Shown here: in pieces, positions 47,322-60,230 of the stretch
How positions within the stretch are numbered: the stretch's first letter is position 1
Layout of the letters: each line of letters starts with the position of its first letter
Assembly: GCA_027924645.1 (NCBI GenBank)
Contig: BSBN01000213.1
Span: 38,008,501 to 38,072,500 of the forward strand
Length of the DNA stretch: 64,000 bases
Source: Cunninghamia lanceolata
Lineage: Eukaryota; Streptophyta; Pinopsida; Cupressales; Cupressaceae
Direction of reading: 5' to 3'
The notes under the pieces: model-generated
Seen by the model: only the letters and a program-made list of their open reading frames with translations
Told to the model about the DNA's origin: nothing
The model's database searches: none
Translations under genes and position numbers: made by a program

Positions 47322-49541
47322 AACATCATTAATAGTACCCAAACAATTTTCATCAAGGGGAGATACATCCTTGAAAATCTGATCACTAGTTGGGAGGCCA
47401 TGGAATGGGCCAAAATAACTAATCAAGATGTGGGCATTCTCTTGTTGGAATTTGAAAAAGATTATGATAGAATTGAATGGTCCTTTATCCTAAAGGTATT
47501 GGAGGCTTTTGGTTTTCTAGAATATTTTTGTAGAATTATTAGAACTTTGTTAAAAGATGCTACTACACAAGTAGAAATTAATGGTCAAATGACTAAGGTC
47601 TTCCAATTACAAAGGTCAATTAGACAAGGGTGTCCTCTTGCCCCCCCTCTCTCTTTGTTATTGCAGTTGATGCCTTGCATTACCTGCTTAGAGATTCTAC
47701 CCTAAGTCCAAAAGTGCAAGGTCTTTACTTGATTAATAAAGATGAGTTGATTAATATACAATTTTTTGATGTCATAGCACTTTTCATTGAATTGAGATAG
47801 ATTAATTTTGATAATCTAATGAAGAAAATGGAGATTTTTTTACCAGGCGGTAGGGGCAAAAATCTCTAAAGCCAAAACTATCATGCTCGCCTGGAAAAAT
47901 GAAAAACCAAATTGGTTCAAAGAATATGAATTTCAATGGGGAGGTCCTAGTAAAATAGTTAGGTACCTGGGAATTCCTTTGGCTGTAGAACCAAACTTAA
48001 AAGATATGAGGAATTGGATTGAAAATAAAATAGACAATAAACTTAATTCTTGGAACAAGCAATACCTTTTTGTTGCTGGAAGAGCACAAGTTTGCCAGAA
48101 AATTCTATCTTCTTACAACATTTATTATGCCTCAGTTTGGTTATTTAGTAGCTACCAAGTTCAATGTATTCAAAAAAAGATTAGAAATTTTCTATGGTCT
48201 GATAGTAAAGGGAATAAAAAATCTCATTCTGTTAAATGGGAAATCTGCTGTAATGATAAACAGAGAGGGGGTTAGGACTAAAAGACTTAAAGCAACAAGG
48301 GATAGCTCTAGATGTGAAATGGATTTGTAAAAGTTTTTTAGGTTATGAAATGTGGAAAGTCCTTGTTAGGAGCAATATCTCGAATAGTATACCTAGTGGG
48401 ACCAAAACTTGGAAAAATCTTCCTCTTTTTGATCTTATTTTTAGTTGTTTTCATGTTTCTCCAGTTGGATCCAATGCCTTTAAAAGCCTGTGGAAGGATT
48501 GGGAATATAGTAAGAAATCCATTATGAACAAGTTTCTAGTAGAACTTGGAATTAATAGAATATTCCTATGAAGATCCATTTGGTGGAATACATTTCACAA
48601 TAATAAACCACTGGCCCTTCTTCAAAGGTGTTCAACAAAAGATTGGAATAAAAGAGGTATTCCTGCATTCCAGGATCTAATATATAAGAATAGATTTATC
48701 TCATGGGAACAATTATGCAATAAATATGATATCCCCCTAAGACAAATTAGAACATATGAGAGAATAAAGATACAAAAAGATAGTATTGAAAAAGTTGTCT
48801 TGGATAAGAATAAATACGATGACCAGTTACTTTGGCTTAACAATGAGAAATACAATAAAATTAAAGCAAATGATGTTTATTTTCTATTGAATCCTCCTAT
48901 AGATATTTGTGATCAATTGAATAGAGATTAGAATATCAATTTAAATAAAAAAGATTGGTATAATGTGTTTTCTTATCTTTGGAATAATGTGATAGAGCCT
49001 AAAAAAGCTAGATTTAAATGGATGTTGTTACTCCAAAAATTACCTAACTTTGATGCAAAGGGTAGAATGAATATTTGTGAAATTTGCAAGAAAAATGAAA
49101 CAATTTTCCATCTCTTTTTTGATTGTTTTTTGCTAAGGAAATATGGAATATGTTTTTAGTTGATGTAATGCAAAAAGGAAGGAAAAATGAAATTCTGATT
49201 GGCAAAATAGATAATTTTGGAAAAGGTAACAATTTGTATTGGCTAATTTATACTACTAAAATTCTTTGGTTTTTATGGAAAGTAAGAAACAATGAAAAAT
49301 ACCAATGCATTAGGAGGGCACTTACTGAGCCTAATCGTACACTCATGATGTATAATATTTTTGTATAGATATCCTTGACAGTTGAAGTGTCAAAGAAAAA
49401 GTATCAAGAGTTAATTAAAAAAGGCAAAATGGAAATCATGAAAGAGGAACTGAAGTATGTGAACCAGTGGATCTACTTTAAACTAGATCTTGAGGAGAAG
49501 AAAGAGAAAGACTCTGAGAGAGAAAAGAATTTTAAAAATTG
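47322..49541 (+). pseudogene. LINE ORF2 remnant: reverse transcriptase and C-terminal zinc finger
   Basis: The sequence reads through typical plant L1 reverse-transcriptase blocks: IFIKGRYILENLI, LLLEFEKDYDRIEWSFI, then SIRQGCPLAP near 47640. The catalytic FADD block has become FFDVIALFI near 47765, losing one aspartate. Next come the PSKIVRYLGIPL and NKLNSWNKQYLFVAGRAQ segments (47883-48275), and a zinc-finger motif CEICKKNETIFHLFFDC near 49075-49125, as in plant non-LTR elements. The coding sequence ends in a Lys/Glu-rich tail by about 49541. Frame changes and stops are frequent, so it is inactive. Endonuclease and ORF1 are absent because of 5' truncation. Confidence 0.8.
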
Positions 49542-49708
49542 AAATTTATACACTATGTAATTAAAAACATATATATGTCCAATATAATGCCCTGCGTGGC
49601 AGACAAGATAAATATAGCTTAGAAAGATCTCTTAGACTCTATCTATATCTATATTTTGGTCTAGTTTAAAGGACCCATTTTTGTATAATATAATGAATTT
49701 AAAAAAAG
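47322..49708 (+). mobile_element. 5'-truncated L1-type LINE inserted in element E
   Basis: It is flanked by AGGAGGCTTAA (47311-47321) and AGAAGGCTTAA (49709-49719), an 11-bp target duplication with one mismatch. The left end starts inside reverse transcriptase, as expected for incomplete reverse transcription. The right end is A-rich (AATTTAAAAAAAG). Confidence 0.8.
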
Positions 49709-49719
49709 AGAAGGCTTAA

Positions 49720-52390
49720 GTCATGCAATTGTTAAAGGATCACATAGATGCATTTTATTGGGAATACATAGACATAAAAGGGATACATCCAAGTGTTTGC
49801 ACCCAGCACATTTACACAGAAGATGCCAGAATAGTAAGACAACCTCAATGAAGAATTAATCTTATAATTAGAGACATAGTTAAGGAAGAGATTGAAAAAG
49901 TCCTGTAGGTTGGATTGATTTATCCTATTTTAGATAGCTAGTGGGTATCACCGCATGTGATTGTGCCCAATAAAAATAGAAAGTGGTGTGCATGTATTGA
50001 TTATAGAGTTGAATAAAGCCACCAAGAAGGATTATTTTAGTCTTCCATTTATTGATCAAGTCTTAGACAACTTAGCTAGCAACAATTATTTCTCAGTCTT
50101 GGATGGATTCAGTGGATACAATAAAACCTAAGTCACCCTAGAAGACCAAGACAAAACCACATTTACTTTCCCTTGGGGTACATATGCATATAGAGTCTTA
50201 CCTTTTGGATTATGTAATGCTCCAACAACATGTGCAGTCTTGGCATTTTTTGTTGATCTCACCAGTACATGTGTTGAGGTGTACATGAATGACTTCATAG
50301 TCCATGGGAAAATATTTGAGGAATCTTTGGAAAGTCTCAATAAAGTCCTTACAAGGTGTAAAGAACAATGTTGTCTTTGAACCATGAAAAATGTCTCTCA
50401 TGATGAATGGAGGTATATTATTGGGACATCATGTCTCCCAAGAGGGAATCAAAGTGGACTCCAAGAAGAAAGAGATTATAGTACAAATACCTTCCCGTAA
50501 AACCCAAACAAAAGTGAGAAGTTTCTTAGGACATTTTCGGTAATAGGAGATTCATTAAAAATTTTAGTAAGATAGTTGACCCATTGTTTGTTCTTTTGAA
50601 GAAAGATAGTGAATTTAAATAAATTGAGCAATGCCAATAGTCTTTTGAACTAATCAAGAAGTCATTAATTACAACACCTATCATAAGGGGACCTAATTGG
50701 GAAGAACCTTATCATACACACACTGATACTTCTAATCATGAAATAGGTGCAGTCTTAGGACAAAAGGATGAATCTAAATATTACATTAGTAATAATGTAA
50801 ATCCAGCTAAAAATAACTACACAACTACAAAAAAATTCCTTGCAGTAGTTTATGCTATCAACAAATTTCATCATTACATCACTAATTATAAAGTGTTTGT
50901 GCACGTAGACCATTCAACAATTAGGTATTTAATGAACAAAGCCATATTGGATGGATAAATAATCTAATCTCTATTTCTTCTATATGAATTTGATATAACT
51001 ATTGTTGACAAACCTAGAAAAGATAATGTAGTTATAGATTTCTTGTCAAAATTGGATTTGCAAGGAAAAAAGAACCAGTACATGATGCTTTCCTAGAAGA
51101 ACACCTATTCTCTATCTTGATATAGTTATCATGGTTTGTAGATATGGCTAATTACCTAGCCTTAAGGAAGTGTCTAGCGCATTTGAACAAAAGGAAAGTA
51201 AGACAATTAGTAAGGAATAGTTCCCATTTTAAATGGTTAAATGTTATTTTGTTCAAGTGTTGTCATGATCATGTCTTATATATGTGTGTTTGTGAAATAG
51301 AGGTATATGACATAATTCGTGCATGTCATGATGAACCATCAGGTGAACACTTTTTAGCCTTGAGAAATGAACACAAAATTTTTGGAGCTAGATACTATTG
51401 GCCCACTATGAGTAAATACATACATCAATATGTCAAACATTGTAATTAATGCTAATGGATGGGTCACCCCACACTCTCCAATGAAATGAATCTTCACCCT
51501 CTAGAAACTTTGGAGGCATTTGAGAAGTGGAGATTGGATTTTGTTGGACCAGTTGATACACCATCTAGATGTAACCACTATATCTTGGTTTGCATAGACT
51601 ATGCCACCAAATGGGTTGAAATCCAAGCCTTGCTAGTTACTCTGGAAAAAAAGGTAGCTAATTTCTTGTATCAGGAAATTTTGTATCTAGATTTGGAGCT
51701 CCAAGGTCTCTTGTCTCTGACCAAGGACCATAGTTTATGTCAAAAACAATCCAGGTCATCATAAAAAGGTATCAAATAAACCACTAGAAATCATATCCCT
51801 ATCACCCACAAACTAATGGACAAGTAGAAGTGATCAACATGGAGCTGGAAAATATTCAAACAAAGACCATAGCATCAAACATAACAAATTGGGTAGATTA
51901 TGTACCAGAAGTAATGTGGGCTTACAATACTACCTAGAGAACAACTACAAATTTTACCCCCTATGAGCTTGTGTATGGGAAGAAACCAATGCTTCCTATT
52001 GAATATGAGTTAGAGGTCCCATGAATATTGCAATGAAGATGAGGGTTGATTTGATAGAAGCTTAATGCCAATGAATCATATAGCTTAATTGGTTGGGTGA
52101 GATGAGAATGGAGACAATTCAACACATTGAACTTATCTAACAACAGAAGAAAGTGTGGTATGACAAGCATATAATTAGTAACTAGTTCAAACAAGGAGAT
52201 TGGGCTTTACTGTATGATTCTAAGTACTATTATTTCAAGGGCAAGCTACACAGTAGATGGTTAGGACATTATGAAATAACCCAAGTATTTAGCAAATGAC
52301 GTAGTCCAACTATTGCCCATCAATGGAAGCATAAGAGTAGTCCTGGTCAATGGACATAGATTGAGAGTCTATCGCAAGCCAACTTTAAAA
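49720..52390 (+). pseudogene. pol: Reverse transcriptase, RNase H and integrase of element E, decayed
   Basis: From 49850, blocks match a Gypsy reverse transcriptase (WVSPHVIVPNKN, LDGFSGYN, FPLGYICI). The YxDD active site has become YMNDF near 50285. RNase H lies around 50700-51050 (HTDTSNHEIGAVLGQ, KFLAVVYAINKF, VDHSTIRYL). Integrase follows: a finger region with GARYYWPTMSKYI (51144-51449), a core with RLDFVGPV, a central TKDHSL and a QTNGQVEVINMEL glutamate block near 51820, then an SH3-like tail (KLHSRWLGHYEI) ending near 52390. Dozens of stops and several frameshifts make it the most decayed pol in the window. Confidence 0.75.
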
Positions 52391-52398
52391 GGGGAATT
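52387..52398 (+). promoter_or_regulatory. Polypurine tract of element E
   Basis: AAAAGGGGAATT lies immediately before the TGTAGACACC start of the 3' LTR. Confidence 0.75.
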
Positions 52399-53552
52399 TG
52401 TAGACACCTAAAATTGACTTGCTCTGCAAACCAATTTCCCGTATCTCTCCACTAATTTATCCCTCCTATTAATTAAATAAATTCATTTTATTTAATTAAT
52501 TTATCCCTAGCCATCTGTCTATCCCTTGTGATCAATTAATTCACTTAATTTATCACTATACTTTATGACTATATCCTCATTGATTAAATAAATATTCTCA
52601 ATATTTATTTAGTTAATTTTGTCCTTTTCCCTAATCCTTGTTAATTAGATAAATCATGCTTATCTGATTAATCTGCCCTATTAATCAACCTATCCCTAGC
52701 CTAGTTGATTAAATAACAATTATTTAATCAATCTACCCTAGCCTACATATCCCCTAGACCTAAGTTAATTAAGCTAAACAATTAATCAACCTTGCTTATC
52801 CCATCCTCCCACACACCTTTGAATAAAAATCAATTTTTTATTCAAAGGGTCAAATCCTTCTTACACATCATTTATCACCCTCTTACACATGTAAGTGTAC
52901 ATGTGTCCTTCAACCTTCACATCTCCACATAAAAGTGAATTTTTAATTCACACTCCCCCATGAGTTGAATTAAAAATTCACTTGTCATATCCATTCTTCC
53001 CAAAAATGAATCTTTAATTCATTTTTGTCCTCCACACCTTTCCCCATGTGAATTTAAAATTCACAAATAATGAGAGCCCTCCAATCCCATTGACCAAGAT
53101 TCAACCCTTGATCTCTCTCATCCACTCCCCTTGTGACACTTGTCACAAGGCTATGACTTCAATCCAAACCCTAACTCTCAACCATTTCTAGCCCTTGATC
53201 TCATCTTTTGATCCTCACCCTCCATTCTCTTTTCCAAATATCTATAAATGAGACCCTTCTCTAAGACATTGAAAGGAACTTCTTCTTGCATCCAAACTCT
53301 GCCAATATCTCTCCAAAATCCTCTTATCCCAACATCATAATGCCAAAATCACTCTAGCCATTCCATCTAATCTACTAATCTATCATCCAATCCGCTATCT
53401 ACATTGTGTTGAATGCATTTGAGCAATCCACATTTCATCAACTTGGGTAAAATCTAAGGAGCTTGGGTGCAACTCCTTCCACCCTATCTTGTATTTGTGG
53501 GTCATTGTAAAGGTATATCATTTGTGTTTGCATTTGATTTGTATTTGGTGCA
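52399..53552 (+). repeat. 3' LTR of element E (end approximate)
   Basis: It begins TGTAGACACC. GGTGCA at 53547-53552 is a likely end because it partly mirrors the start. TATAAATG at 53243-53250 is a plausible TATA box. The first 670 bases hold a remarkable run of short palindromes. No second LTR was found for comparison, so the 3' boundary is tentative. Confidence 0.6.
52450..53064. repeat. Series of unrelated AT-rich palindromes in the LTR of element E
   Basis: Examples: GATTAAATAA-CAA-TTATTTAATC; AAATAAATATT-CTC-AATATTTATTT; GTGAATTTTTAATTCAC at 52935-52951; TGAATTAAAAATTCA at 52966-52980; a 25-base imperfect palindrome at 53002-53026; GTGAATTTAAAATTCAC at 53048-53064. Each stem has its own sequence. 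Confidence 0.75.
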
Positions 53553-54640
53553 GGAGCACCTCTGAAGAGTTAAGACATTCCCGGTTATCATTTTAATTTA
53601 TTGTAAGGCCTAGTGCCAATTGTTTTGATTTGGACAAATGTGTCCCCTAGATGAGATAATCCCATGTTGTGAGCTGATTTGGCATAGCTGGCAAGAAGTA
53701 GTTGTAACTGTCTGAGTTGTAACTGTCTTGTAACGGATGGCAGAGGTGATGAATCGATTGAGATTCCACCGTGTGTAACTGCCAAGATGTGAGTCTTTAA
53801 ATAAGCAGTCCATGTTTGTTAGAGAGAGAGATATAGGAGGAAGAGAAAAGGAGGAGTAACAGAGAAGTGTGTAATCTCAGAAAGAGAAATAAAATTTAGT
53901 GTTTTGTAAGAGCAATCGAGTTTTGACTCATTCCACTGGTTGAGACCTCGGTCGATACTAATGGAATGCCAATTTGTATTTAGTTCCTTTTCTCTGTTGT
54001 TCTGTGTTATTTTGATTTGTACTAGATTAGAAATCTGTGTGTGTTTAGTTGCAGAGAACGGCAACGGTATTGTGGAAGATAGTTACAACCAAACGGGAAA
54101 AGAAGAAAGCCTCATGAGATACATAGAAGTGATCGCAGAAAGAAGTGCTTGTATTACATCAGCGTGAACCTTGGCATCGGGCTGAGGAGATAATTGTTTG
54201 GCCAAAATTATAAGTCACAGCTTGGAGTATTGGCAGAAGATGCAAGGTGTTCGGCATTGGTTTTTCGGGTTGAACCATCGGATTGAACTGGTTCATCGGT
54301 TCAATGGGTTCATAGGTTCAACGGGTTCACTTGGGTTAGTCGGTTCAAGCGAACGGTTCAAGTGACTGGTTCAAGCAAGGAGTTTAAAGGGTTCAACCAC
54401 TACAGTGGTTCAAACATAGATTCTGTGCTGTTTATTGTGGCTGATAAGAGAAATGTTACCGATGGTAATGGGAATATCTATTTTGGTGAGTCATGGATGT
54501 GATGTATGGGCTTTGCGAAGGAACATTTGAAAAGCTATTTGAGCACTTTGTGGGTAATATGGGTACTTTGACACCCTGTTTAGTAAGCTATTGTTTTTCC
54601 TCCGCATCAGTATTTCAACTTCATTTTGATTTCATAGATT
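53553..54640 (+). other. Possible decayed Copia LTR and leader
   Basis: TTTAAATAAG near 53797 could be a TATA box, followed by a GA-rich transcribed-like stretch. TTGGCATCGGGCTGAGG near 54172 resembles a decayed initiator-tRNA-Met primer site, which would put an LTR end just before it. No partner LTR and no coding region were seen. Weak. Confidence 0.3.
54245..54415. repeat. GGTTCA-word cluster
   Basis: GGTTCA and GGTTGAAC-like words recur about a dozen times in 170 bases (CGGTTCAATGGGTTCATAGG and similar) at uneven spacing. Confidence 0.7.
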
Positions 54641-55586
54641 ACAGAATTCACCAATGAACTACAGACACATGTTTGGTTCTACACTATGGAAGATCTTTAT
54701 TCCATGACTATAGGACCCTAACTCCCTATATGTAGTTGTGATGTAGAAAGAAAAAAGGGGACTAAAAACTAGAAATGGTGACCCTTCTCTACAAAATAAA
54801 AGAGGGATTGAAAACTAGAAATCACGATCCTTCTCTAAAAAAACACCACAAAATTAGAAATAAAGAAGAGTTGAACACTAGAGATGGTGGCTCACTAGTA
54901 GTAGAGATGGTTTGATGTTTGAAGTAATTTTGTAGGGCTTCAAAGTTGCATGGATAACGCTAGAAGGCTCCACATTTGCATCATTGTACAAGTACTTTTA
55001 ATGCAACTTGAAGTAAGTACAAATACATTTGTTTATTTTTACTGTGAATAAGTTATAAATTAATTAATCAATACAAATGTATTTTCCAAGTCCTTGAGCA
55101 TGAAAAGACACCTCCCCTACAAAATAGAAAAAACTAGACGTGACCTCTTCGTCACTCCATGCATTTGAGAATCGGTTGAAATCAATGGCTTGGTAGCTCA
55201 TGAGAAGGTGATTAGTTGGAATGATGACGAAAAAGAAAATATGAGGGAAAGAAATATTAAATTTTGTCTGATGCCAAATTTGGAATGGTATCTACTTGAT
55301 TTTATGGAAGAGTATGCCTAGTATGTGCAATCATAATGGCCAACCAAAAATATCCTAGGAAGAATCTATCACAAATAAGAGATGCATAGTTTTGTATGTG
55401 GAACCATCATGAGATAGAGAGAGCGGTTTAGCAGTAATTACCACATCACATCACCTCTTTACCATAACCCCACCACCTTGGGAACTATATTATACATCCA
55501 AAATCTTGTCTTAATAAACAACATAGTGTATATCCTAGAACAACAATTGAGCTATCAAAATTACAAAGCATCTACATCGCAAATTT
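54641..55586. other. Non-coding stretch
   Basis: Nothing recognisable on either strand. It includes partly repeated phrases such as GAAAACTAGAAATCACGATCC and ACTAGAAATGGTGACCC near 54765-54830. Confidence 0.4.
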
Positions 55587-57240
55587 TTGAACCTACTCTA
55601 TAGCACCAGTATAGGCAAAGTTTGGAATCTTCACTGTAGCCACTATTCAGAGCCAACCACATTACCAGTCTTAGCACATTCTGGTGCCCTAAAATATGAA
55701 TTGCCATGGCAAAAGGAGGTTGTGCAACAATGGGGAAAAAGAAGAAAGTTGAATAAAAACCCAGTATTTGAGGCTACAATTGTAGAAATATTTACATAGG
55801 TGGGGTGGCTAAACTTATTTAGGAAATTTGATAGATATGAGTTAAACTTGGTTGTAGAATTTGTGTAGAATATGCATCTTACCTTCTTTATTGTTAAAGG
55901 AGTTCGAATAGAAGTTAGCTCTAGAGTTATCAACCACCTCTCTAGAATTCTAGAGGTAGATGAGGATATCCCCCACACTAAAACTCCCTATGAAGAATTG
56001 ATTCAAAAATTTTATGTAGCCCTTAAACCCTTGCCTCATTATATTCTGTGTAAAGGTGTTATTAAGGGCATAGATTGAAACAACATTCCTCAACCATGGT
56101 CAACAACCAATCTATGGGCAATGAAATTATTTTCATGTGATGGGCAATATGGCATGATATTGGGTTTAGGGATGAAAATGCTTAATCACTTCAGACATGG
56201 GGCAAATAGACCTAACTATCTTGTAAATATACCTACATTTCTATATAATTGTTTGTAAAGCATGACCACTAAATACAAGTGAGATAACCAATTAAGTCAT
56301 CATGGGTTGATCTATCTTCTCATTAAACATCACTTCTTGTAATAGTCTATTGGACAATGAAAATGGGCTCAAATTTCCTCCATAAGGAACCAAAAAGGAA
56401 AAAGAAAAATGTTAAGATAACCCCTCTCTATACGTTGGTCATTTCTAGAAGACCACATACTTGGTCTTTGAATTAAGGCCTAACTGAAGAAACCCAAAAT
56501 TTGGAGCCCCTTGTGATTAATTTAGAAATAGAAGAGGAAGCTACATCCACACAACCCCCTACCAAAAGCCATCAATGCCTCATTCTGTAGTCAAAAGAAG
56601 AGGAAGAAACTAAAGAAAAAGGAGCCGTAAAGATTTTGGGGAGCCTATATGTAGGGGGCATTGAACTGGGAGAGTGACGATCTACAATCTCTTGAACCAA
56701 AGGTAAGTAATAAATGATTGATCAAGAGACAGAAGACCCTTAGGAGGAAGAAAAAATATTACACGCTCTGGCCCTCTCCAAGGCTAGACATTTACTCCAA
56801 CAACATAAAGAGCAGTTTGAAAGGGTACAAAATCTTCTATATACAAAGGAAAGAGAACTAGAGTAGATTAACAATAGATTGCTCAGAATAGGGAAGCCCA
56901 AGGGAATATTATTCTCAACATCTAGTAATCTTTAGAGTAGGAAAAAGGACAATTATTGGGAAAAGATGGTCACATCCTACTCCTCTAACAACAATTGTCA
57001 GTTGCTAGTTCTACTATAGAAAAAGGTACCCAAGTTTTATTCCCATTGCCTGAAAAACCCATTCCTCATAATATCAAAAACCTTAAAGAATAAAATGCCT
57101 AGTTGAAAGCTCAGAAAGAAACTTTAGAGAAGGAGAAATCTGAGACTGAGGCAAGGGTTACTTTGGCTTGTGAAGATAGAGAAGTTGTCTTGACCCACAA
57201 AAGATCATTAGGTGTGTATGCTCTCTTTTTAAGAGAACAA
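55587..57240 (+). pseudogene. Decayed retroelement-like protein of unknown type
   Basis: One frame continues from 55587 through stops at 55797 and 55866 to a TGA at 56076, with motifs VGWLNLFRKFDRYELNLVVEF and VKGVRIEVSSRVINHLSRIL. This resembles, from memory, a plant transposon-associated domain of unknown function found upstream of Gypsy-type gag. Later pieces (NNIPQPWSTTNLWAMKLFS, then Glu-rich coiled-coil stretches such as QQHKEQFERVQNLLYTKERELE near 56800) read on plus with many stops. I cannot name the protein. No polymerase follows. Confidence 0.4.
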
Positions 57241-60230
57241 TTTTTACACTAGCAACTGTTGAGAATACGTTGCAACCTTCCTTGTGATTTTGAGAATGAT
57301 ACAAAATTTCTACAAGCGTATTTTCAAAGTACAATATAACAATAAGACATGTTGTGTGAATTTTATCGACATGGGTTTCTAATGGGACATCATGACACCT
57401 TAATGCTCAATTTGTATGTTGGGGAAATCTAACTAAAAGGCTTTGTCTCTTTACTCTGGATCAAACTACCAGGGAAGATAGGATATCAAAATTTCTAATA
57501 CTAAAGCTTCCACAGGGTTGCTAATTGGGCACAAATAGCCCATGACTACAAGTTTTGCCAAAAGATTTAAGGTTGTTGTATATCAACCAAGGGTAAAAGA
57601 GAAATATGTTCAAAATTTAATTTCTAGCATTGCCTACTTCTAATATCATGAAGGATACCTCCCTCCAAAAACCTCTTCAAGAATGTATCCTATGAAGAAG
57701 CTTGTAAATAATCTTGTGTATTCTCAAGATGAGAAGTGATGAGAAGAATATGATGTGAAATAATGAAGAGGTGAGAGGTATTATAGGTAAAAATGATAGG
57801 GAATGTGAGAAGAGATAAGACCAAAAGAAAGTGCAACTCAAGAATCCATGAATAGGCAAGAAGATAAGAAGAAAACTAAAGAAAAGTCAAGTGAAATCAA
57901 AGAAAAATTAAAAAGAATTTAAAAGGGATAAAAATTGATCATGAGATCATAATAGAAATAAAGCTAGGAAAAGCATGGGTTGGCATGAAAAAATGGGCAT
58001 ATGGGAATTAAAATGGGTTAAAAATGAAGGAGAAAACACAAAAATATGAGTTATTTCGCACCTATAAAAAGGCACTAGGCTTCCCCTTTTACCAATCAGG
58101 GTCACCTGGGTGACCCATAAACACTAGGGTGACCCAAAAGAGACCAGGGGTGGCCCTAAATAGACAAAATAAATGGATTACTAGGAAAAACATGAGGCAA
58201 GATAAGTCAAATTGGCAATTGAAAAAGATAGTCAAAGAGGTGAAAGACTTGAGGGACATGCCACCAAGAGTGAAACTATTGAAAGGAGTGTAATTCATGC
58301 ATTTGTGGCTATGATTAGGACCTCTTTATCATCATCATACTTCCATGTAGGCTTGATGTGATTTTAGTACTTACAGGTACATAGGTACAATAAGTGAGTA
58401 TAAGTTTGTGTAGGCCTATACCTTGTAATTTTTTAAAAGTTTTCATAAATAAAATTTAAAAATTTTAACAAAAATACAAATTGGAAAACCAAAGGTACTC
58501 ATTGGGGTTTTTGATTGTTGTAGATGAAAAGGAAGCATCTAATTAATACAAGGATGCCCCAAAGATGTTGAAGGGAAATAATCTTAAGATAGAGCTTGTG
58601 GAGAAAAGTCTTTGATACCATATTGAAAAGATGCATGCAAGCATATGAATGTTGACTAAGTGTGCATTATAGGAGTAGACCTAAAAAAACTCTAAATCCA
58701 AAGACCATCCACAAGCATGTTCTTAACAAAGAAGATTCATCAATATGTAATATATTAGAACAAAGAGAAGTATACAGATGGAGGAAAATACAATCATACA
58801 CAAGAAAATCAAAGATCAAGGAGTGATCATTGGTTCACCTAAAGACTAAATTTCTAACAATCTATTCTATAAGATTGTAAAGTAGAAGTGATTAGATATA
58901 TAACAAGAGTCCTAACACATGACTACAATTGAGTCACCAAGTGAGTCAATATGTAAGGAGACTGTAAGTGCCTAAAATGTACAGACTGACATGGTAGTTT
59001 GATGATGATCTGGTGATCTAGCTCACAACCCTTGAAGGCATGAATTATATCTCCTCTTAGTAATTTCATACTTGATGTCAATTCCTTCAACTTATTTAGC
59101 TCCTTACCCATCTTGATCATCCCTTGGACTAGGTTCTGAGTATTTGTGCATAACCCAAGACTTGTTAACTTTAGCTTTTAGGGTTTCTTGAGAGACCATA
59201 GGGTCATTCGAGTGACTGGGACTTAAGTTGTAGGGTCACTCAGGTGACCAACCTTGGTAAAACAGGCAACCCTGTTATCTTTCATGGATGTGTAATTGTT
59301 GCATTTTTGGCCATTATGGAACCATTTTTTCTCATGATTGAAAGTTCTCTCTAGCCTTGACTAAATAATTAATCCCCCTAAATTATTATCCTCTCCTCTT
59401 GACTCTAAAAAATTCTTTAGTACTTTCTCAACTAGTCTCCTATGATCTCCCAATCAGTCCTTTTGTTAGCTCCCAATCAATCCCACCATTGGTGTTGCTT
59501 CTCATGCTATAAACACCTCCCTCCCCATCAATTTTAGGGGAGGTTGTTAATCTTGCCATTCTTTCTAAGATCTCTCATTCCTTTTCCCTTGATCCCAACA
59601 CAAAGATTGTGAATCACCTTTAGAGAATCAAGGGGTGATCCCACAATAGTGTGTCCCACTTTTTGGCCAAAGCGGGACATTGAAATCAACAACCAAATTT
59701 TTACTTTTTTGTCACATATAGAAACTAAATCATTAAGAATTTGAAGATGATCTGAGCTAGTGATTTTTTGAGATTTTATGTGTAGATGCTAAATATAGAT
59801 ATTTAAAAAATTTTAAAAATAATTTATGAAAATTTTTACATAATTATTAATAACTTATTTTTTGTAGATAACATTATTTTTAAAAAGTGACATTTATTAC
59901 ATAATGTATAGCTTTTGTTTTACAAAAAGGATGAAATTATAAAATTTCAAACATAGATTGATAACACCAATATCTAGTGCACACACAATTTGTCATATTT
60001 TTTTGTTGCATATTTTATTTACTATTAAGTTTTGATGGGAGATTAATTATAATTCAAACATAGTTTTATTCCATAATGCATAACTTTTTTTGTATATATC
60101 CAAATTAATTTTTTTTTCGAGGACATCAGTAGGCAGTGCACAAAATTTTTTTTGAAATTTTTTCTCTATTTTTTAATTTTTTCATGTGTAGTGTTCGAAA
60201 TGAAGGTGAACAACTATAGAATTAAAATCC
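57241..60230. other. Non-coding stretch with short-word and hairpin features
   Basis: No gene is supported. GGGTGACC/GGTCACC-type words cluster at 58088-58155 and again at 59205-59260. A hairpin (GTCCCACTTT with AAAGCGGGAC around TTGGCC, 9 of 10 paired) lies at 59662-59687. 59750-60200 is very AT-rich. Confidence 0.45.

Larger units (their letters stand above)
32415..53552 (+). mobile_element. Element E: old Ty3/Gypsy retrotransposon, interrupted twice
   Basis: The order on plus is gag (32415-32952), zinc knuckles and protease (45228-46605), reverse transcriptase, RNase H and integrase (49720-52390), polypurine tract and a 3' LTR (52399-53552). This is the Gypsy order. Element F splits gag, and the LINE lies between protease and reverse transcriptase. 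No matching 5' LTR is visible upstream of gag, so the left end is lost or unrecognised. All coding parts carry many stops. Confidence 0.75.

Noticed and set aside
53588..54064. Overlapping short ORFs on minus
   Set aside because: Low-complexity translations over a possible LTR promoter region; no motif or conserved frame.
57677..58298. Hydrophobic short ORFs on minus
   Set aside because: They are antisense to A-rich, decayed plus-strand sequence, with no supporting homology or regulatory signals.
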